Assembly: GCF_030506305.1 (NCBI RefSeq)
Contig: NZ_CP119421.1
Span: 4,542,501-4,606,500, forward strand
Length of the DNA stretch: 64,000 nt
Source: Porifericola rhodea
GTDB lineage: Bacteria > Bacteroidota > Bacteroidia > Cytophagales > Cyclobacteriaceae
Direction of reading: 5' to 3'
Each line of letters starts with the position of its first letter. Within the stretch, counting starts at the first letter, position 1. Positions 19,743-28,568 of this stretch are shown in pieces. Both the position numbers and the translations under genes were made by a program. Under the pieces are notes generated by a model. It had not been told where the DNA came from and searched no databases. It worked only from the letters and a program-made list of their open reading frames with translations.

Positions 19743-19835
19743 ATTTTGTGTAGTTGGTTAGCGTCTAAACAAACATACCAAGCTTTATGAAAAAACACAG
19801 CTTCCTACAGATTTTTATGGAAGAGAATACGTATC

Positions 19836-20945
19836 TCAGGCTTTTTCTTTCACCTTCTGCATTAGCTTCTGTACTTTATCATTAGTATCGCTATCGTTAT
19901 TTTCTGATGGATAGCCCAATAGATAGCCGTAGGGTTTGAGAGGTTCTACCACGTCAAAAACTACTTTTAAGGCAGCGGTTATAGGAATAGCCATAATCAT
20001 TCCGATAGCGCCCCATACCATTCCACCTACATACAAAGCCAGTATTACTGCAAATGGGTTGAGCGATACTTTATTACCGACAATGTTGGGCGTGATAAAG
20101 TTACCTTCCAGAAACTGCACTCCCCAAAACATGAGAGCTACTCCAAAGGGGTACCAAAGAGAGTCTTTAGTAAGAAAGGCAAAAAGAATAGGAAGCAAAG
20201 AACCGATAAAAACACCAATATAAGGAATAACCGTCAGCATAGCTGCTAACAGGCCAAAGAACATAGCGTGCTCTATTCCAATTAGCATTAAGCCTGTGGT
20301 ATTAAGAATGGCCAGTATAATAATAACTGTAAAAAGGCCTAGTACATATGCTCTTACTACTGAAGAAACTCTTCTGATGGTATCTCCTAATTTATCATGA
20401 TGCCTTACCGAAAAAACTTTGTAAAGGAATGAGACAAAAAATGAGCGATAGTAGAGCAAAAAGAAAAGTGAAATAAATATAAGTACAAAGGAGGTAAAAA
20501 AGTCGGCGGTAGCAGATAAGGTTGAAGATAAAATAGACGTACTGCTGGTTACGAAATCGTTAATAGAATTTTTTAAATAAGCAGTCTGCTCACTTTCCTC
20601 TACTCCAAACTGTGTCTCTAGCCAATCATGCCCCTGATCAATAAACCCTTCAAACTTTTGTCCGATCTCTGACAAATCCTGCGTAATTGCTCTAACCTGA
20701 TAGGAAATAAAGTAAAAGGTGAAAAACAATACCGCAAAAATAGCTATAATAGAGATGATAGAACTCAATCCTCTGGGAAACTTCCAGCTTTCCAACTTAT
20801 TGCAAAGTGGCTGAAGTATAAAAGCAAAAATCAATGCCGTTAACAATGGAACAAACAAGGAACGCCCCACTATCATCACGAAGAAAAGCATGATCAGACC
20901 AAAGAGAACGATAAAAAATTTAAGATAGGAAGGTATTCTTAGCAT
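19836..20945 (-). CDS. AI-2E family permease
   Basis: A membrane protein of about 370 residues from the AI-2E/PerM family (often annotated AI-2 exporter, with proton-antiporter functions shown for some members). There are two N-terminal helices, a long helical domain (~60-150), then clustered helices with the IGVFIGSLLPILFAF and EGNFITPNIVGNKVSLNPFAVILAL blocks that mark the family. I choose ATG 20945 (LRIPSYLKFF follows) over an in-frame start 12 codons earlier, because the first helix then begins normally. No luxS or other quorum gene is nearby, so a signalling role should not be assumed. Confidence 0.88.
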   Translation of the reverse strand: MLRIPSYLKFFIVLFGLIMLFFVMIVGRSLFVPLLTALIFAFILQPLCNKLESWKFPRGLSSIISIIAIFAVLFFTFYFISYQVRAITQDLSEIGQKFEGFIDQGHDWLETQFGVEESEQTAYLKNSINDFVTSSTSILSSTLSATADFFTSFVLIFISLFFLLYYRSFFVSFLYKVFSVRHHDKLGDTIRRVSSVVRAYVLGLFTVIIILAILNTTGLMLIGIEHAMFFGLLAAMLTVIPYIGVFIGSLLPILFAFLTKDSLWYPFGVALMFWGVQFLEGNFITPNIVGNKVSLNPFAVILALYVGGMVWGAIGMIMAIPITAALKVVFDVVEPLKPYGYLLGYPSENNDSDTNDKVQKLMQKVKEKA

Positions 20946-21150
20946 ACAATTATCATCATTAATTGGGGTTAACAGTAACACTATAACTGCATATAGCAGT
21001 CTTAAGTTGCGCCGTATAAGGCTATATCATACTATTTATTTTATGCTTGCAGATATGGTGATTTTAATATTCAGCGGAATGCTTAAGCCAGGCATACTGT
21101 TAATGGATTAAAATTTGTAGAAATCTTGTTATTAAGCAAAATAATCTGAT

Positions 21151-22443
21151 ATGAAACAATATAGATTACAAATATTGACGCTGTTTCTGGCAGTCTCATT
21201 ATTTTCTTGTAAAGAAGAAGACGTAGTCTCAGATAATACAGCTGGAGCTCAAACCTTTACCAGAACAGATTCGCTAAAGTTATTCGTAGCTCAGGTAATG
21301 GAGGAGTGGTATTTATGGAACGACATTATTCCGGAGCTTAATGTTGATGATTACGATACTCCTGATGATGTTTTGTATGCCATGATGAATAAAGACCTGG
21401 ATAAATGGTCGTACATACAGGAAGAAGAAGCTTATAACGCATATTTTGAAAATGCGCAGTACGAAGGTTATGGTTTTAGAATGGCATTTGATGAAGATGA
21501 TAACCTTAGAGTAGCCTTTGTGTATAATGACTCTCCTTTTGGCAGAGCTGGTGTTAAAAGGTCCTGGATCATTGATAAAATTGATGGTGTACGCCCTAAA
21601 GAGCTAAACGATAAAGGTTTACTTTCTCAGGCCCTGGAAGGTAATACCCACAAATTTGAAATGCTCTTACCTGATGGTAGCCGCAAGATTGAATCACTAA
21701 GCAAGAGCACTATTGGCATTAATACAGTGCTTACAGATAATGTGTACAGCATAGGTAGCCATACCATAGGTTACCTGGCTTTCAACAGCTTTTTGGCCAC
21801 ATCTGAAGAAGAACTGATACAGACTTTTCAAAAATTTAAAACGGCTAATATTGATGAGCTCATAATTGACCTACGCTACAACGGTGGCGGCAGAACTAAC
21901 ATTGCCGAATGGATGGCAAGTAATATTATTGGCGATCTTGGTAAGGGTAAAAACTTTATTGAGTATCAGTTCAATCAGCTACAGTCCGAGCAAAACAGAG
22001 TAGAAGCCTTTAATGAAGCTGAAATCCCATTAAATCTGGATAGGGTTATTTTTATCACTTCCCGGTCTTCAGCTTCTGCCAGCGAGCTGTTGATCAATGG
22101 TTTGAGACCATTTATAGATGTAGTGCTTATTGGCGATAATACTTACGGTAAGCCAGTGGGTAGTTTTCCTTTTTTCTTTAGCGGTTATGCGATAAGCCCT
22201 ATTTCCTTTAAGGTACTTAACGATCAGGGCGTTGGAGAGTATTATCAAGGATTAGTGGCCGATGCCTACGTCGCTGATGACCTGAATTATGAGCTGGGAG
22301 ATACCAATGAGGCTCGTCTTCAGGAAGCACTTTATTATATCAAAAATGGTATTTTTTCTTCGGCAAGTGCCCGGCAGCAACCACTTAGCAAAATACAACA
22401 GATTGAACTTGAAGGTTTCCGCCGTGAAATTGGCGCCTTCTAA
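21151..22443 (+). CDS. S41 family C-terminal-processing-like peptidase, lipoprotein
   Basis: A 430-residue envelope lipoprotein (LFLAVSLFSC lipobox, Cys near 20) with a PDZ-like domain (about 105-190; YEGYGFRMAFDEDDNLRVAFV) followed by the S41 protease core. The catalytic Ser is in SRSSASASELLI and the Lys in NTYGKPVGSF, as in tricorn/CtpA-type S41 enzymes. Many Bacteroidota encode short S41 lipoproteins of unknown target. Ends just before a strong terminator. Confidence 0.9.
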   Translation: MKQYRLQILTLFLAVSLFSCKEEDVVSDNTAGAQTFTRTDSLKLFVAQVMEEWYLWNDIIPELNVDDYDTPDDVLYAMMNKDLDKWSYIQEEEAYNAYFENAQYEGYGFRMAFDEDDNLRVAFVYNDSPFGRAGVKRSWIIDKIDGVRPKELNDKGLLSQALEGNTHKFEMLLPDGSRKIESLSKSTIGINTVLTDNVYSIGSHTIGYLAFNSFLATSEEELIQTFQKFKTANIDELIIDLRYNGGGRTNIAEWMASNIIGDLGKGKNFIEYQFNQLQSEQNRVEAFNEAEIPLNLDRVIFITSRSSASASELLINGLRPFIDVVLIGDNTYGKPVGSFPFFFSGYAISPISFKVLNDQGVGEYYQGLVADAYVADDLNYELGDTNEARLQEALYYIKNGIFSSASARQQPLSKIQQIELEGFRREIGAF

Positions 22444-22472
22444 ACATATTTCATCATAAGAATCTTTAAATT

Positions 22473-22492
22473 GGGGCTTGTGCCCCTTTTTT
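22473..22492 (+). terminator. intrinsic terminator after S41 peptidase
   Basis: GGGGC (22473-22477), a four-base loop and GCCCC (22482-22486), followed by six T. Its presence also rules out the upstream in-frame TTG at 22471 as the start of the next gene. Confidence 0.88.
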
Positions 22493-22527
22493 GTTTACTA
22501 TCTCAGATTTCGTCCATTACCATAATT

Positions 22528-23748
22528 ATGAACTACCGTAACTTATCACATCTTTATAAAGCTGTTCTCTTTGTCTCTTTCTGTATAATAGCTTTTGCTT
22601 GTGAAGACAACAGCCCTGAGCTAGAAGTAAAAAACAACTATCTGATAGATTATGAATTGCTTGCTACAGTAGAAGCAGAGCAACTTAAGCTCGCTGCACA
22701 AATATTTCAGCCTGGCTATGACGTTTCTGCCATATCTTATGATTCTGAAATATATAAAGTTTCTTACAAGGCAGAACATCAGGGAGATACGGTTAAAGCT
22801 TCGGGCCTGATTTGTATACCTTTAGCCTCCAAAAATGATGACTTTCCTTTTCTATTAGGGTTTCATCCTTCTATTGGAAGCCAGTCTGAAGCACCAAGCA
22901 ATTATAGTGGCACTTTCCAGTCTGGTCTGGAACTCTTTGCAGCTTTAGGTTATGTGGCTATTATTCCAGATTATATAGGATTTGGAGAGAGTGGCTCTCT
23001 TCCGCATCCATATTTAATAGAAAAGTCTGTGGGCAAAAATAGTGAGCTCATGCTTAGAGCAGCCGTAGAGATGCTTGAAGAATTAGAGCAAAACTATAGT
23101 CAGGAGCTAAGCTTTATCGGCTATTCACAAGGTGGATACAATACGGTAGCGGCACTTAATTATTTTGAAAACGAAGCTCAGTTTGACAGCTGGCAGCTTA
23201 CTGCGGCTGCCGCGGGTGGAGCTGTGTTTGATTTGCATCTTTTTAGAGAACAGTTAGCCAATAGAATGTCTTACGAATCACCAGAATCGCTAGGCTACCT
23301 TATCTACGCATATCATGAGTATTATGAGCTATCTGGCGGGTACGATCAGTATTTTCAGGATATCTTGTCCACGCAAATCCCTTACCTATATGGTAATGAG
23401 CTTACGCTGAGCCAAATAAGGTCCAGATTAAGTACCGATCTGAGCAAGTTATTGAATGAAGAATTCAGGCTAGGTCTAAAAACTTTGGATAATAATGCTT
23501 TTGATCAAGCATTAAGCGAAAATAGTATTGCTCCGTGGCGTGTAAAAGCTCCCTTACATATTTTTCATGCCAGCCAGGATTCAGTGATTTCCATAGAAAA
23601 CAGCAAAGCATTTTATGAAGCTGTGCAAAGCAAGGGTAGTCAGGCTGTAGAGTTTACCGAGCTGACCACCCCTGATTCTCATAGCGATGCAGGGGCACCT
23701 ATGTTGTTGGCAGGTGTACTCTGGCTGTTAGAGATGCAAGAAAACTAG
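22528..23748 (+). CDS. secreted alpha/beta hydrolase (lipase/acetyl-esterase-like) lipoprotein
   Basis: A lipoprotein (FCIIAFAC lipobox) of 406 residues with an alpha/beta-hydrolase fold. The nucleophile elbow is IGYSQGGYN, the oxyanion segment is LGFHPSIGSQSEAP, and the likely acid and His are in HASQDSVIS and DSHSDAG near the C-terminus. The arrangement resembles secreted triacylglycerol-lipase/prolyl-peptidase-like hydrolases of Bacteroidota. ATG 22528 is chosen because the upstream TTG lies inside a terminator. The stop overlaps the convergent gene's stop by a few bases. Confidence 0.86.
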   Translation: MNYRNLSHLYKAVLFVSFCIIAFACEDNSPELEVKNNYLIDYELLATVEAEQLKLAAQIFQPGYDVSAISYDSEIYKVSYKAEHQGDTVKASGLICIPLASKNDDFPFLLGFHPSIGSQSEAPSNYSGTFQSGLELFAALGYVAIIPDYIGFGESGSLPHPYLIEKSVGKNSELMLRAAVEMLEELEQNYSQELSFIGYSQGGYNTVAALNYFENEAQFDSWQLTAAAAGGAVFDLHLFREQLANRMSYESPESLGYLIYAYHEYYELSGGYDQYFQDILSTQIPYLYGNELTLSQIRSRLSTDLSKLLNEEFRLGLKTLDNNAFDQALSENSIAPWRVKAPLHIFHASQDSVISIENSKAFYEAVQSKGSQAVEFTELTTPDSHSDAGAPMLLAGVLWLLEMQEN

Positions 23749-24548
23749 TCAGATATTTTAGCATTCTCAGGTTTGGCAAACTGACTTTGATCAGGCTCAC
23801 TCTCTTTGAGTACAACATTGAGGTAACGGTTGGGGTAATACAAATCCCCAAGGCTATCGCCGGTCCACTTATACCTTCTACTTACTAGCGGTAGCTTTAC
23901 ACCATTTACATCCTGCCATTCTGAGTACCAACGTGCACCATATTTATCTTCCGGTTTACCCGAGAAATAAGTTACTGTATACAATAGTAGTTCCATCTGG
24001 TGAGTCTCCTGATCTACATATATTATGTACTCATCATCAGGTGAATCTCCTACCCCACTTTCATAGGTAAAACGAAGCACATCATAGGTTTTACCCTGAA
24101 ACTCACGATCTTCCAGCTCTTCATAGATAACTCCGGGATCAGCAAATGCGAATGGAAGTGAGAAGAAGTAAAACTGAAGATTATGATAAAACTTGGCAGA
24201 GCCTCCTGAAAATTCCTCTTCATTTCCTATATACCAAACTTGTGAACCATCAAAACCAACAGAATACTCTTCATTTTTTAAAAGTACTTTTCTGTTTTTC
24301 AAATCAATTGTCTGATGATCTACAAAAGTAGTATCCATATACAAATCGTACTCAAGCAGCCTCATTTTATTCCACTGTTCAATACCACCGTGCGCATCCA
24401 GTACTTGCTGAAACAGTTCAGGGTATTCTCTGGTTTGGGGTTCATTAGGGGAGTTTTCATTACTTTTCTGTCCTTCTGTACAGGAAAACAATAAGGACGC
24501 ACTTAGCAGAAACAGTACTAGCTGGAGTGATCTTTGATGATAAACCAT
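23745..24548 (-). CDS. lipoprotein with LolA/DUF-type outer-membrane-lipoprotein-sorting fold
   Basis: A 267-residue lipoprotein (LLSASLLFSC). The mature region begins with QQVLDAHGGIEQWNKMRLLEYDL, which is the opening of the LolA/LppX-like beta half-barrel proteins seen in Bacteroidota, and continues with YDVLRFTYE and long antiparallel strands. It is not LolA itself (that gene is at 54111). The start overlaps the preceding gene by 31 bases, so the two, and the DUF1080 gene before them, look like one operon. Role unknown. Confidence 0.72.
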   Translation of the reverse strand: MVYHQRSLQLVLFLLSASLLFSCTEGQKSNENSPNEPQTREYPELFQQVLDAHGGIEQWNKMRLLEYDLYMDTTFVDHQTIDLKNRKVLLKNEEYSVGFDGSQVWYIGNEEEFSGGSAKFYHNLQFYFFSLPFAFADPGVIYEELEDREFQGKTYDVLRFTYESGVGDSPDDEYIIYVDQETHQMELLLYTVTYFSGKPEDKYGARWYSEWQDVNGVKLPLVSRRYKWTGDSLGDLYYPNRYLNVVLKESEPDQSQFAKPENAKISD

Positions 24549-24949
24549 TCGCCATTAATTTTTTTAAATATTAAACTAAAATATCCTTCTAGATTGTCAG
24601 TAGATCGTTTTAGTGTCCACTTACCAATCATGCTGTAGTATTCGGATGACAGCTGATTTAGTTGTATGATATTAAAGTTTAACTGACCCATACTAGTACG
24701 ATCAGGATAACTTTTTCGGTACCGTTCTAGTGTATTCTGATAACCGTATACAATACCATTTTTACCTATAAACATCAGTGAATCAGAGGGTAAGTAGCCT
24801 TTCATAAAACAGTCCAGGTTTCCTTCATTCCAGCATCTTTGCTGTTGATCCATAATCGCTAAAATTTTTTCTTCATCTGCTGGATCAGAACCCGAGAGCT
24901 CCATAATACCCCCGGATAGTAAACTAAAAAGTATAATCAGAATTTTCAT
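24518..24949 (-). CDS. secreted SnoaL/DUF4440-like (NTF2-fold) protein
   Basis: A small exported protein of 143 residues: signal peptide KILIILFSLLSGG, then an NTF2-like fold with ILAIMDQQQRCWNEGNLDCFMKGY, a GYQNTLERYRKSY helix and the terminal GEWFIIKDHSS, the usual DUF4440 ending. I prefer ATG 24949 to the GTG one codon earlier. It overlaps the DUF1080 stop by one base (TGATG), so it is coupled to it. The fold often binds small molecules; no catalytic residue stands out. Confidence 0.82.
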   Translation of the reverse strand: MKILIILFSLLSGGIMELSGSDPADEEKILAIMDQQQRCWNEGNLDCFMKGYLPSDSLMFIGKNGIVYGYQNTLERYRKSYPDRTSMGQLNFNIIQLNQLSSEYYSMIGKWTLKRSTDNLEGYFSLIFKKINGEWFIIKDHSS

Positions 24950-25665
24950 CACAGTTCTTTAATCTTAATTTCTCTGAACCACACAGCATCACCATGATCC
25001 TGGAGGGCAATATGACCAGATTTAGCTTTACCGTAGTCAGGCATAGCTTTAAACTTGGTATTAGCTACCTCTTCCTTCCATTGATCTGACCATAATTCAT
25101 ACTCCACTGCTTTTTCTTCATTAATCCAATGCTCAACTTTTCCCTGATTTACAACTATTTTTGAGAGGTTGTATTCACCTGCGAGTTTTACATTGGTAGA
25201 TTTAGGGATATGCAAAGCGTAATTGGCTGCTGTTACCTGGGCATCTTCAAGCTCATGGCCATGCACCTCTTTAAAATTAACAGCGTCTATTAGTTGATAC
25301 TCAGGTCCTGTTTCGTAAGGGCTATTATATTTCTCTGCTTCTACTACATTGTACATGACCCCACTATTGCCTGCTCTTTCTATTTTCCATTCAAACTCCA
25401 AAATAAAATTCTCATATTTCTCTTTAGTAATGATATCGCCTTTTCCACCGCTGGTAGTAAGATTGCCATTTTCTACACTCCAGTTCAGATCTTGACTCTT
25501 GAAATTTCTCCACTGACTGGCATCATTTCCATCAAACAGCATAGTCCATTCATTTTCTGCCTGTTGAACTACACTTTGTGTAGCACTTTGCTTTTTTTCC
25601 TGTGATTGGCAGGCTTTGATAGCCATTGTTAACAGGCATAATAATAATAGTTTAGAGAGTCTCAT
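24949..25665 (-). CDS. DUF1080 lipoprotein
   Basis: Second DUF1080 protein of the window, 238 residues, with a lipobox (LTMAIKAC). Family segments: WTMLFDGNDASQWRNF, the NGNLTTSGGKGDIITKE strand, ENFILEFEWKIERAGNSGVMYNV, and LQDHGDAVWFREIKI at the end. First gene of a likely operon with the NTF2-like and LolA-like proteins. Probably acts on carbohydrates in the periplasm or at the outer membrane. ATG 25665 fits the signal peptide better than the TTG four codons upstream. Confidence 0.88.
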   Translation of the reverse strand: MRLSKLLLLCLLTMAIKACQSQEKKQSATQSVVQQAENEWTMLFDGNDASQWRNFKSQDLNWSVENGNLTTSGGKGDIITKEKYENFILEFEWKIERAGNSGVMYNVVEAEKYNSPYETGPEYQLIDAVNFKEVHGHELEDAQVTAANYALHIPKSTNVKLAGEYNLSKIVVNQGKVEHWINEEKAVEYELWSDQWKEEVANTKFKAMPDYGKAKSGHIALQDHGDAVWFREIKIKEL

Positions 25666-25922
25666 GTTAGCTTGCAAGGTTATGTTTATAAAGCTATAAG
25701 TTAAGCCAAAACACTAATTCAAAAAAACGTAGGTGTAAACCCACTAGCAATAGAGTGCTCATTAGCTTTATTTAAAATCTTTTTGCCGTGGTAGAGACTG
25801 ATAATGAATGCTTTAATGCTTGGAGGAAATACAGTCAGAAAAAACATTAAAAAAAGCAGTACATTTTGTTTGTAAGCCTAATTTTGGTTTTGTACATTTG
25901 TCGTCTCATTCGCGAAAGCGAG

Positions 25923-25996
25923 GGGCCCTTAGCTCAGTTGGTTAGAGCACCTGACTCATAATCAGGTGGCCGCTGGTTCGAGCCCAGCAGGGCCCA
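25923..25996 (+). tRNA. tRNA with CAU anticodon, probably tRNA-Ile2 (lysidine-modified)
   Basis: A complete cloverleaf: acceptor GGGCCCT/AGGGCCC, D arm GCTC/GAGC, anticodon stem CCTGA/TCAGG with loop CTCATAA (anticodon CAT), T arm GCTGG/CCAGC, discriminator A. CCA is not encoded. The acceptor stem and T arm closely resemble the E. coli ileX tRNA, which reads AUA after TilS converts the anticodon C to lysidine, rather than elongator Met tRNA. Elongator Met remains possible; the identity call is by similarity. Confidence 0.9.
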
Positions 25997-26041
25997 CTTA
26001 TCTAAAGAACTGATTCACATCACTTTAGCACTAAAATTAAA

Positions 26042-26066
26042 GCCACTCCTGTAGAGTGGCTTTTTT
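26042..26066 (+). terminator. intrinsic terminator after the tRNA
   Basis: GCCACTC (26042-26048), loop CTGTA, GAGTGGC (26054-26060), then six T. A textbook hairpin that ends the tRNA transcript. Confidence 0.9.
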
Positions 26067-26416
26067 ATTTGAAAATGCTCTTATAAATCTTTCGTTGCTT
26101 TTTTAGATCATATTTTTGCATTAGCATTTTTTGATAGCTTCAATCATTCGTTTCATTTTTAATGGACCGACAGCCAATTTTCTATCCTTTCGCTTCCAGG
26201 TAAACATGCTACTTTTTCCTTTATTATAGTGAGGTTTAACCTAGAATAACAGTCGGCATGGGCTTTACCCGTAGCATAGCTAACAGGGCTGCCTTGAAAA
26301 CCGCTCTTTTTATAATTTTACTCAACTTATAACTTTACAGCTTTTGCTCCCAACCCCTCACCTACCAATAAGCTGCACCTTTATATTTATTTAGATAGAA
26401 TAATCCTATTCTTAAC
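26067..26416. other. gap before the IS110 element, no supported gene
   Basis: No reading frame of convincing length or composition. A short minus-strand open stretch around 26120-26240 reads like the end of a protein (basic, KRKDRKLAVG) but lacks a start and may be a gene remnant. The left boundary of the IS110 element probably lies somewhere in this gap. Confidence 0.4.
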
Positions 26417-26560
26417 TTTAGAGAAAAGGAGGAGAACTCATCGGCTGAACAGGCTCAAGACCTTGACATCGTGTTAGTCCTCCTTTTCCTAAATGTTGAA
26501 CCTTTGACCCTATAGAACGATAGGCCTGCATGCCTCATAAAGGTTCTAGTCGGTTCAACA
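26417..26560 (+). ncRNA. candidate IS110 bridge RNA region
   Basis: Two strong consecutive stem-loops lie just upstream of the IS110 transposase. Stem 1: TTTAG (26417-26421), a bulged A, then GAAAAGGAGGA (26423-26433), pairing with TCCTCCTTTTC-CTAAA (26478-26493) around a 44-base internal region. Stem 2: TGTTGAACC (26494-26502) pairs with GGTTCAACA (26552-26560), with smaller pairings inside (CCTAT/ATAGG, AGAAC/GTTCT). IS110-group elements are known to encode a structured bridge RNA in the left non-coding end whose loops choose donor and target. Position and shape fit; transcription and loop-target matches are not shown. Confidence 0.55.
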
Positions 26561-26587
26561 TATCTTATAATCACTAACCTTTAAGTT

Positions 26588-27582
26588 ATGAAAAAATCAG
26601 TGTTTGTCGGTATTGATGTAAGCAAATTATCCTTTGACGCTTCCGTTTTTGTCCCCTCTACAGGAGCATTGACTCATCAGCAGTTTAATAACAATCGTAA
26701 AGGCCTTGTAACATTTCTCAAATGGATCAAGACTGTTGCTACTCTTCAAGATTGTCTGTTTTGCATGGAAGATACAGGTAGCTACAGCTACGGACTAGCT
26801 TGTTTTCTACCAAATAAAAAAGCAGATCTGTGCCTGGAATCTGCTTATCGTATCAAGCATTCTATGGGTATCCAGAGAAAAAAACCGACAAAGCAGATGC
26901 GGAGATGATCGCGCAGTTTGCATTTAGGTTTGCTGATGAGTTAAATTTGTATACCCCTCCGGTTGCTGCAGTGGCGCAGCTTAAAACTTTGCTCTCATTC
27001 AGGCTCCGTCTCATCAAGCAGAAGACCAGTATCATCACTGCTATAGAAGCTCATAAGCAACTAGAGGGCTATGTGGATATCTCTTTTATGATGCGTTCCC
27101 TCAATCAACAGCTCAAAGCTCTGAAAGAACAGATCAAGAAGTGCAATGAGCAAATTGATCAGCTTGTGCAGCAGGATCAGCAGTTACAGCACCAGAATCA
27201 ACTGCTCTGCTCCATTCCAGGAGTAGGTAAAGTCATCGCCGCTCAGGTCATTGCCTACACTTACGGCTTTACCAAATTCAAAGACTGGAGAAAATTTGCA
27301 TGTTACGTAGGCACAGCACCTTTTCCTCACCAGTCAGGTACTAGCATCAAGAAAAGAACAAAGGTCTCTTCTATTGCCAACAAGAAGCTGAAAGCCCTCC
27401 TCAGTATGGGAGCCGTCAATACCTTGAGAACTGAGAATGAATACCATGTCTACTACCGCAGAAAGATCAAAGAAGGAAAGCATCATATGGTCATCATCAA
27501 TGCCATCAGAAATAAGCTGATCAGCCGGATGTTTGCTGTTATCAAAAGGGATACTCCCTATGTGAAACTACAACTGCAGTAG
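26588..27582 (+). CDS. IS110-family transposase, two frames joined by a -1 slippery site
   Basis: DEDD (RuvC-like) plus Transposase_20 recombinase. Frame one covers 26588-26884 with GIDVSKLSFD, FCMEDTGSYS and IKHSMGIQRK. Frame two continues from 26884 with KTDKADAEMIAQFA, the SIPGVGKVIAAQ helix-hairpin segment and the likely catalytic-Ser region SGTSIKKR. The frames meet at seven A (26878-26884), phased as A-AAA-AAA in frame one, the ideal -1 slippery heptamer. A -1 shift there gives one 331-residue protein, the usual IS110 length. Without shifting, frame one stops at 26908. Either programmed slippage or a one-base indel explains it. Confidence 0.88.
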
Positions 27583-27623
27583 TATAGACATTTTATTGAC
27601 CACCTCGTAAACAGCAGGTGGTG

Positions 27624-27654
27624 AAAGCAGGAAATGCAAGCATTTCCTGCTTTT
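27624..27654 (+). terminator. strong hairpin right of the IS110 transposase
   Basis: A 13-bp perfect stem (27624-27636 with 27641-27653), loop CAAG, ending in TTTT. Just before it CCACCT (27600-27605) can pair with AGGTGG (27616-27621). It probably ends the transposase mRNA. Confidence 0.75.
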
Positions 27655-27797
27655 AACATATCGTTTGCTTTAGCAAACTTTCACGATAGAATATCCAAAA
27701 AGACTGAAATTTCTAACTCTATAGTTGGGCAAGTTACCTATGCCTTTCTCTTAAAATATTTATACTGAAAATCTTTGTTTTTTAATAGAACGCGATG

Positions 27798-28256
27798 TTA
27801 GGTGTCGGTATTCATTCTTTCTCTTCGTCCTTTTATTACTTCTTTAATTAAATCTCGTTCTTCTTTAAATTCCTCGTGAATCCATATCTCGTCAGTTATT
27901 GACCCTCCCCCCATTCCACCACTAATCTGATCGCCAATATTTCTAACTTCAAAAACAACTTTCCTACTTTCTTTTCCTTGATCCCCCCATGCTAATTCAT
28001 CTAAATCCTGTAATAATTGAATTAAACATCTTTCATCGCATTTCACGTGTTTAATAGGTGATGTGAGATAAATCTGCCCGCCCCAATCTCCTTCCATAAT
28101 CATCACAGCATTTTTTGTTTCACTAGCTTCCTTCAAGTTTCTAATACTTATTAGTCTATCTTGTCCTGCTTCATGAAGTATGTATCGCAAAGGGCTGACA
28201 TGATCTGGAATCACATTTTCTTTTTTTGCATCATTATCGTTTCTGCTATCATTCAT
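27798..28256 (-). CDS. cassette-borne hypothetical protein
   Basis: A 152-residue soluble protein without signal peptide or membrane helix and with no family I recognise. It has a charged N-terminus (DSRNDNDAKKEN), a central IMEGDWGGQIYLTSPIKHV segment, a Gly-rich GGMGGGS turn and a basic C-terminus. The stop codon TAA is part of the ACCTAAC box that starts its attC-like site, and GACACCTAAT lies just upstream of the start, giving matched cassette ends. Size and isolation are typical of cassette ORFans. Confidence 0.7.
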   Translation of the reverse strand: MNDSRNDNDAKKENVIPDHVSPLRYILHEAGQDRLISIRNLKEASETKNAVMIMEGDWGGQIYLTSPIKHVKCDERCLIQLLQDLDELAWGDQGKESRKVVFEVRNIGDQISGGMGGGSITDEIWIHEEFKEERDLIKEVIKGRRERMNTDT

Positions 28257-28271
28257 ATTTCATTAACTGAC

Positions 28272-28401
28272 ACCTAATGGTTTGCATATGGCTTGTGGCG
28301 GCTTCGAAGCACTTTCCTGTCCCCCAAAACTAAAGCTGGAAAAGGAGCGAAAACCTTGCTGGTAGCAGTTCACCCGCCATAAGCTATATGCGTTGTTGAA
28401 C
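28272..28401 (-). repeat. attC-like site with arms CCGCCA-AAGC-ATATGC
   Basis: Outer boxes ACCTAAT (28272-28278) and GTTGAAC (28395-28401) fit the RYYYAAC...GTTRRRY layout with one mismatch. Inner arms 28284-28301 and 28374-28391 are 18 nt each and match at 16 positions when folded. The next element to the right, IS91 copy 1, begins directly after GTTGAAC. Confidence 0.65.
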
Positions 28402-28568
28402 TAAACCTACGGTAGCCTTTAGCAGCAGGGTTTTTCATGATATTCTTATCTTGATGAAGGTAATTTAAACCATTTATATCATGAAAAAAAACACATCGTG
28501 CCAAAGGGGAAACACTCATTGAAAGAACCTGTCGTGAGGTTCCTGATTTTCTACCCTTCTATCAGAAG

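Larger units (their letters stand above)
26417..27655 (+). mobile_element. IS110-family insertion sequence (outer ends uncertain)
   Basis: Contains a DEDD transposase gene, a structured left non-coding region and a terminator-like hairpin on the right. IS110 elements usually lack clear inverted repeats and target duplications, so I cannot fix the ends; the given limits cover the structured left region to the right hairpin. It lies immediately to the left of the cassette array, whose last attC-like site appears to be incomplete here. Confidence 0.75.

Noticed and set aside
19836-20945. Autoinducer-2 quorum-sensing exporter
   Set aside because: The family name is historical; no luxS or receptor is near, so I report only the family.
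26120-26240. Minus-strand basic peptide frame left of the IS110 element
   Set aside because: About 36 codons without a start or a family; could be a remnant but cannot be supported as a gene.
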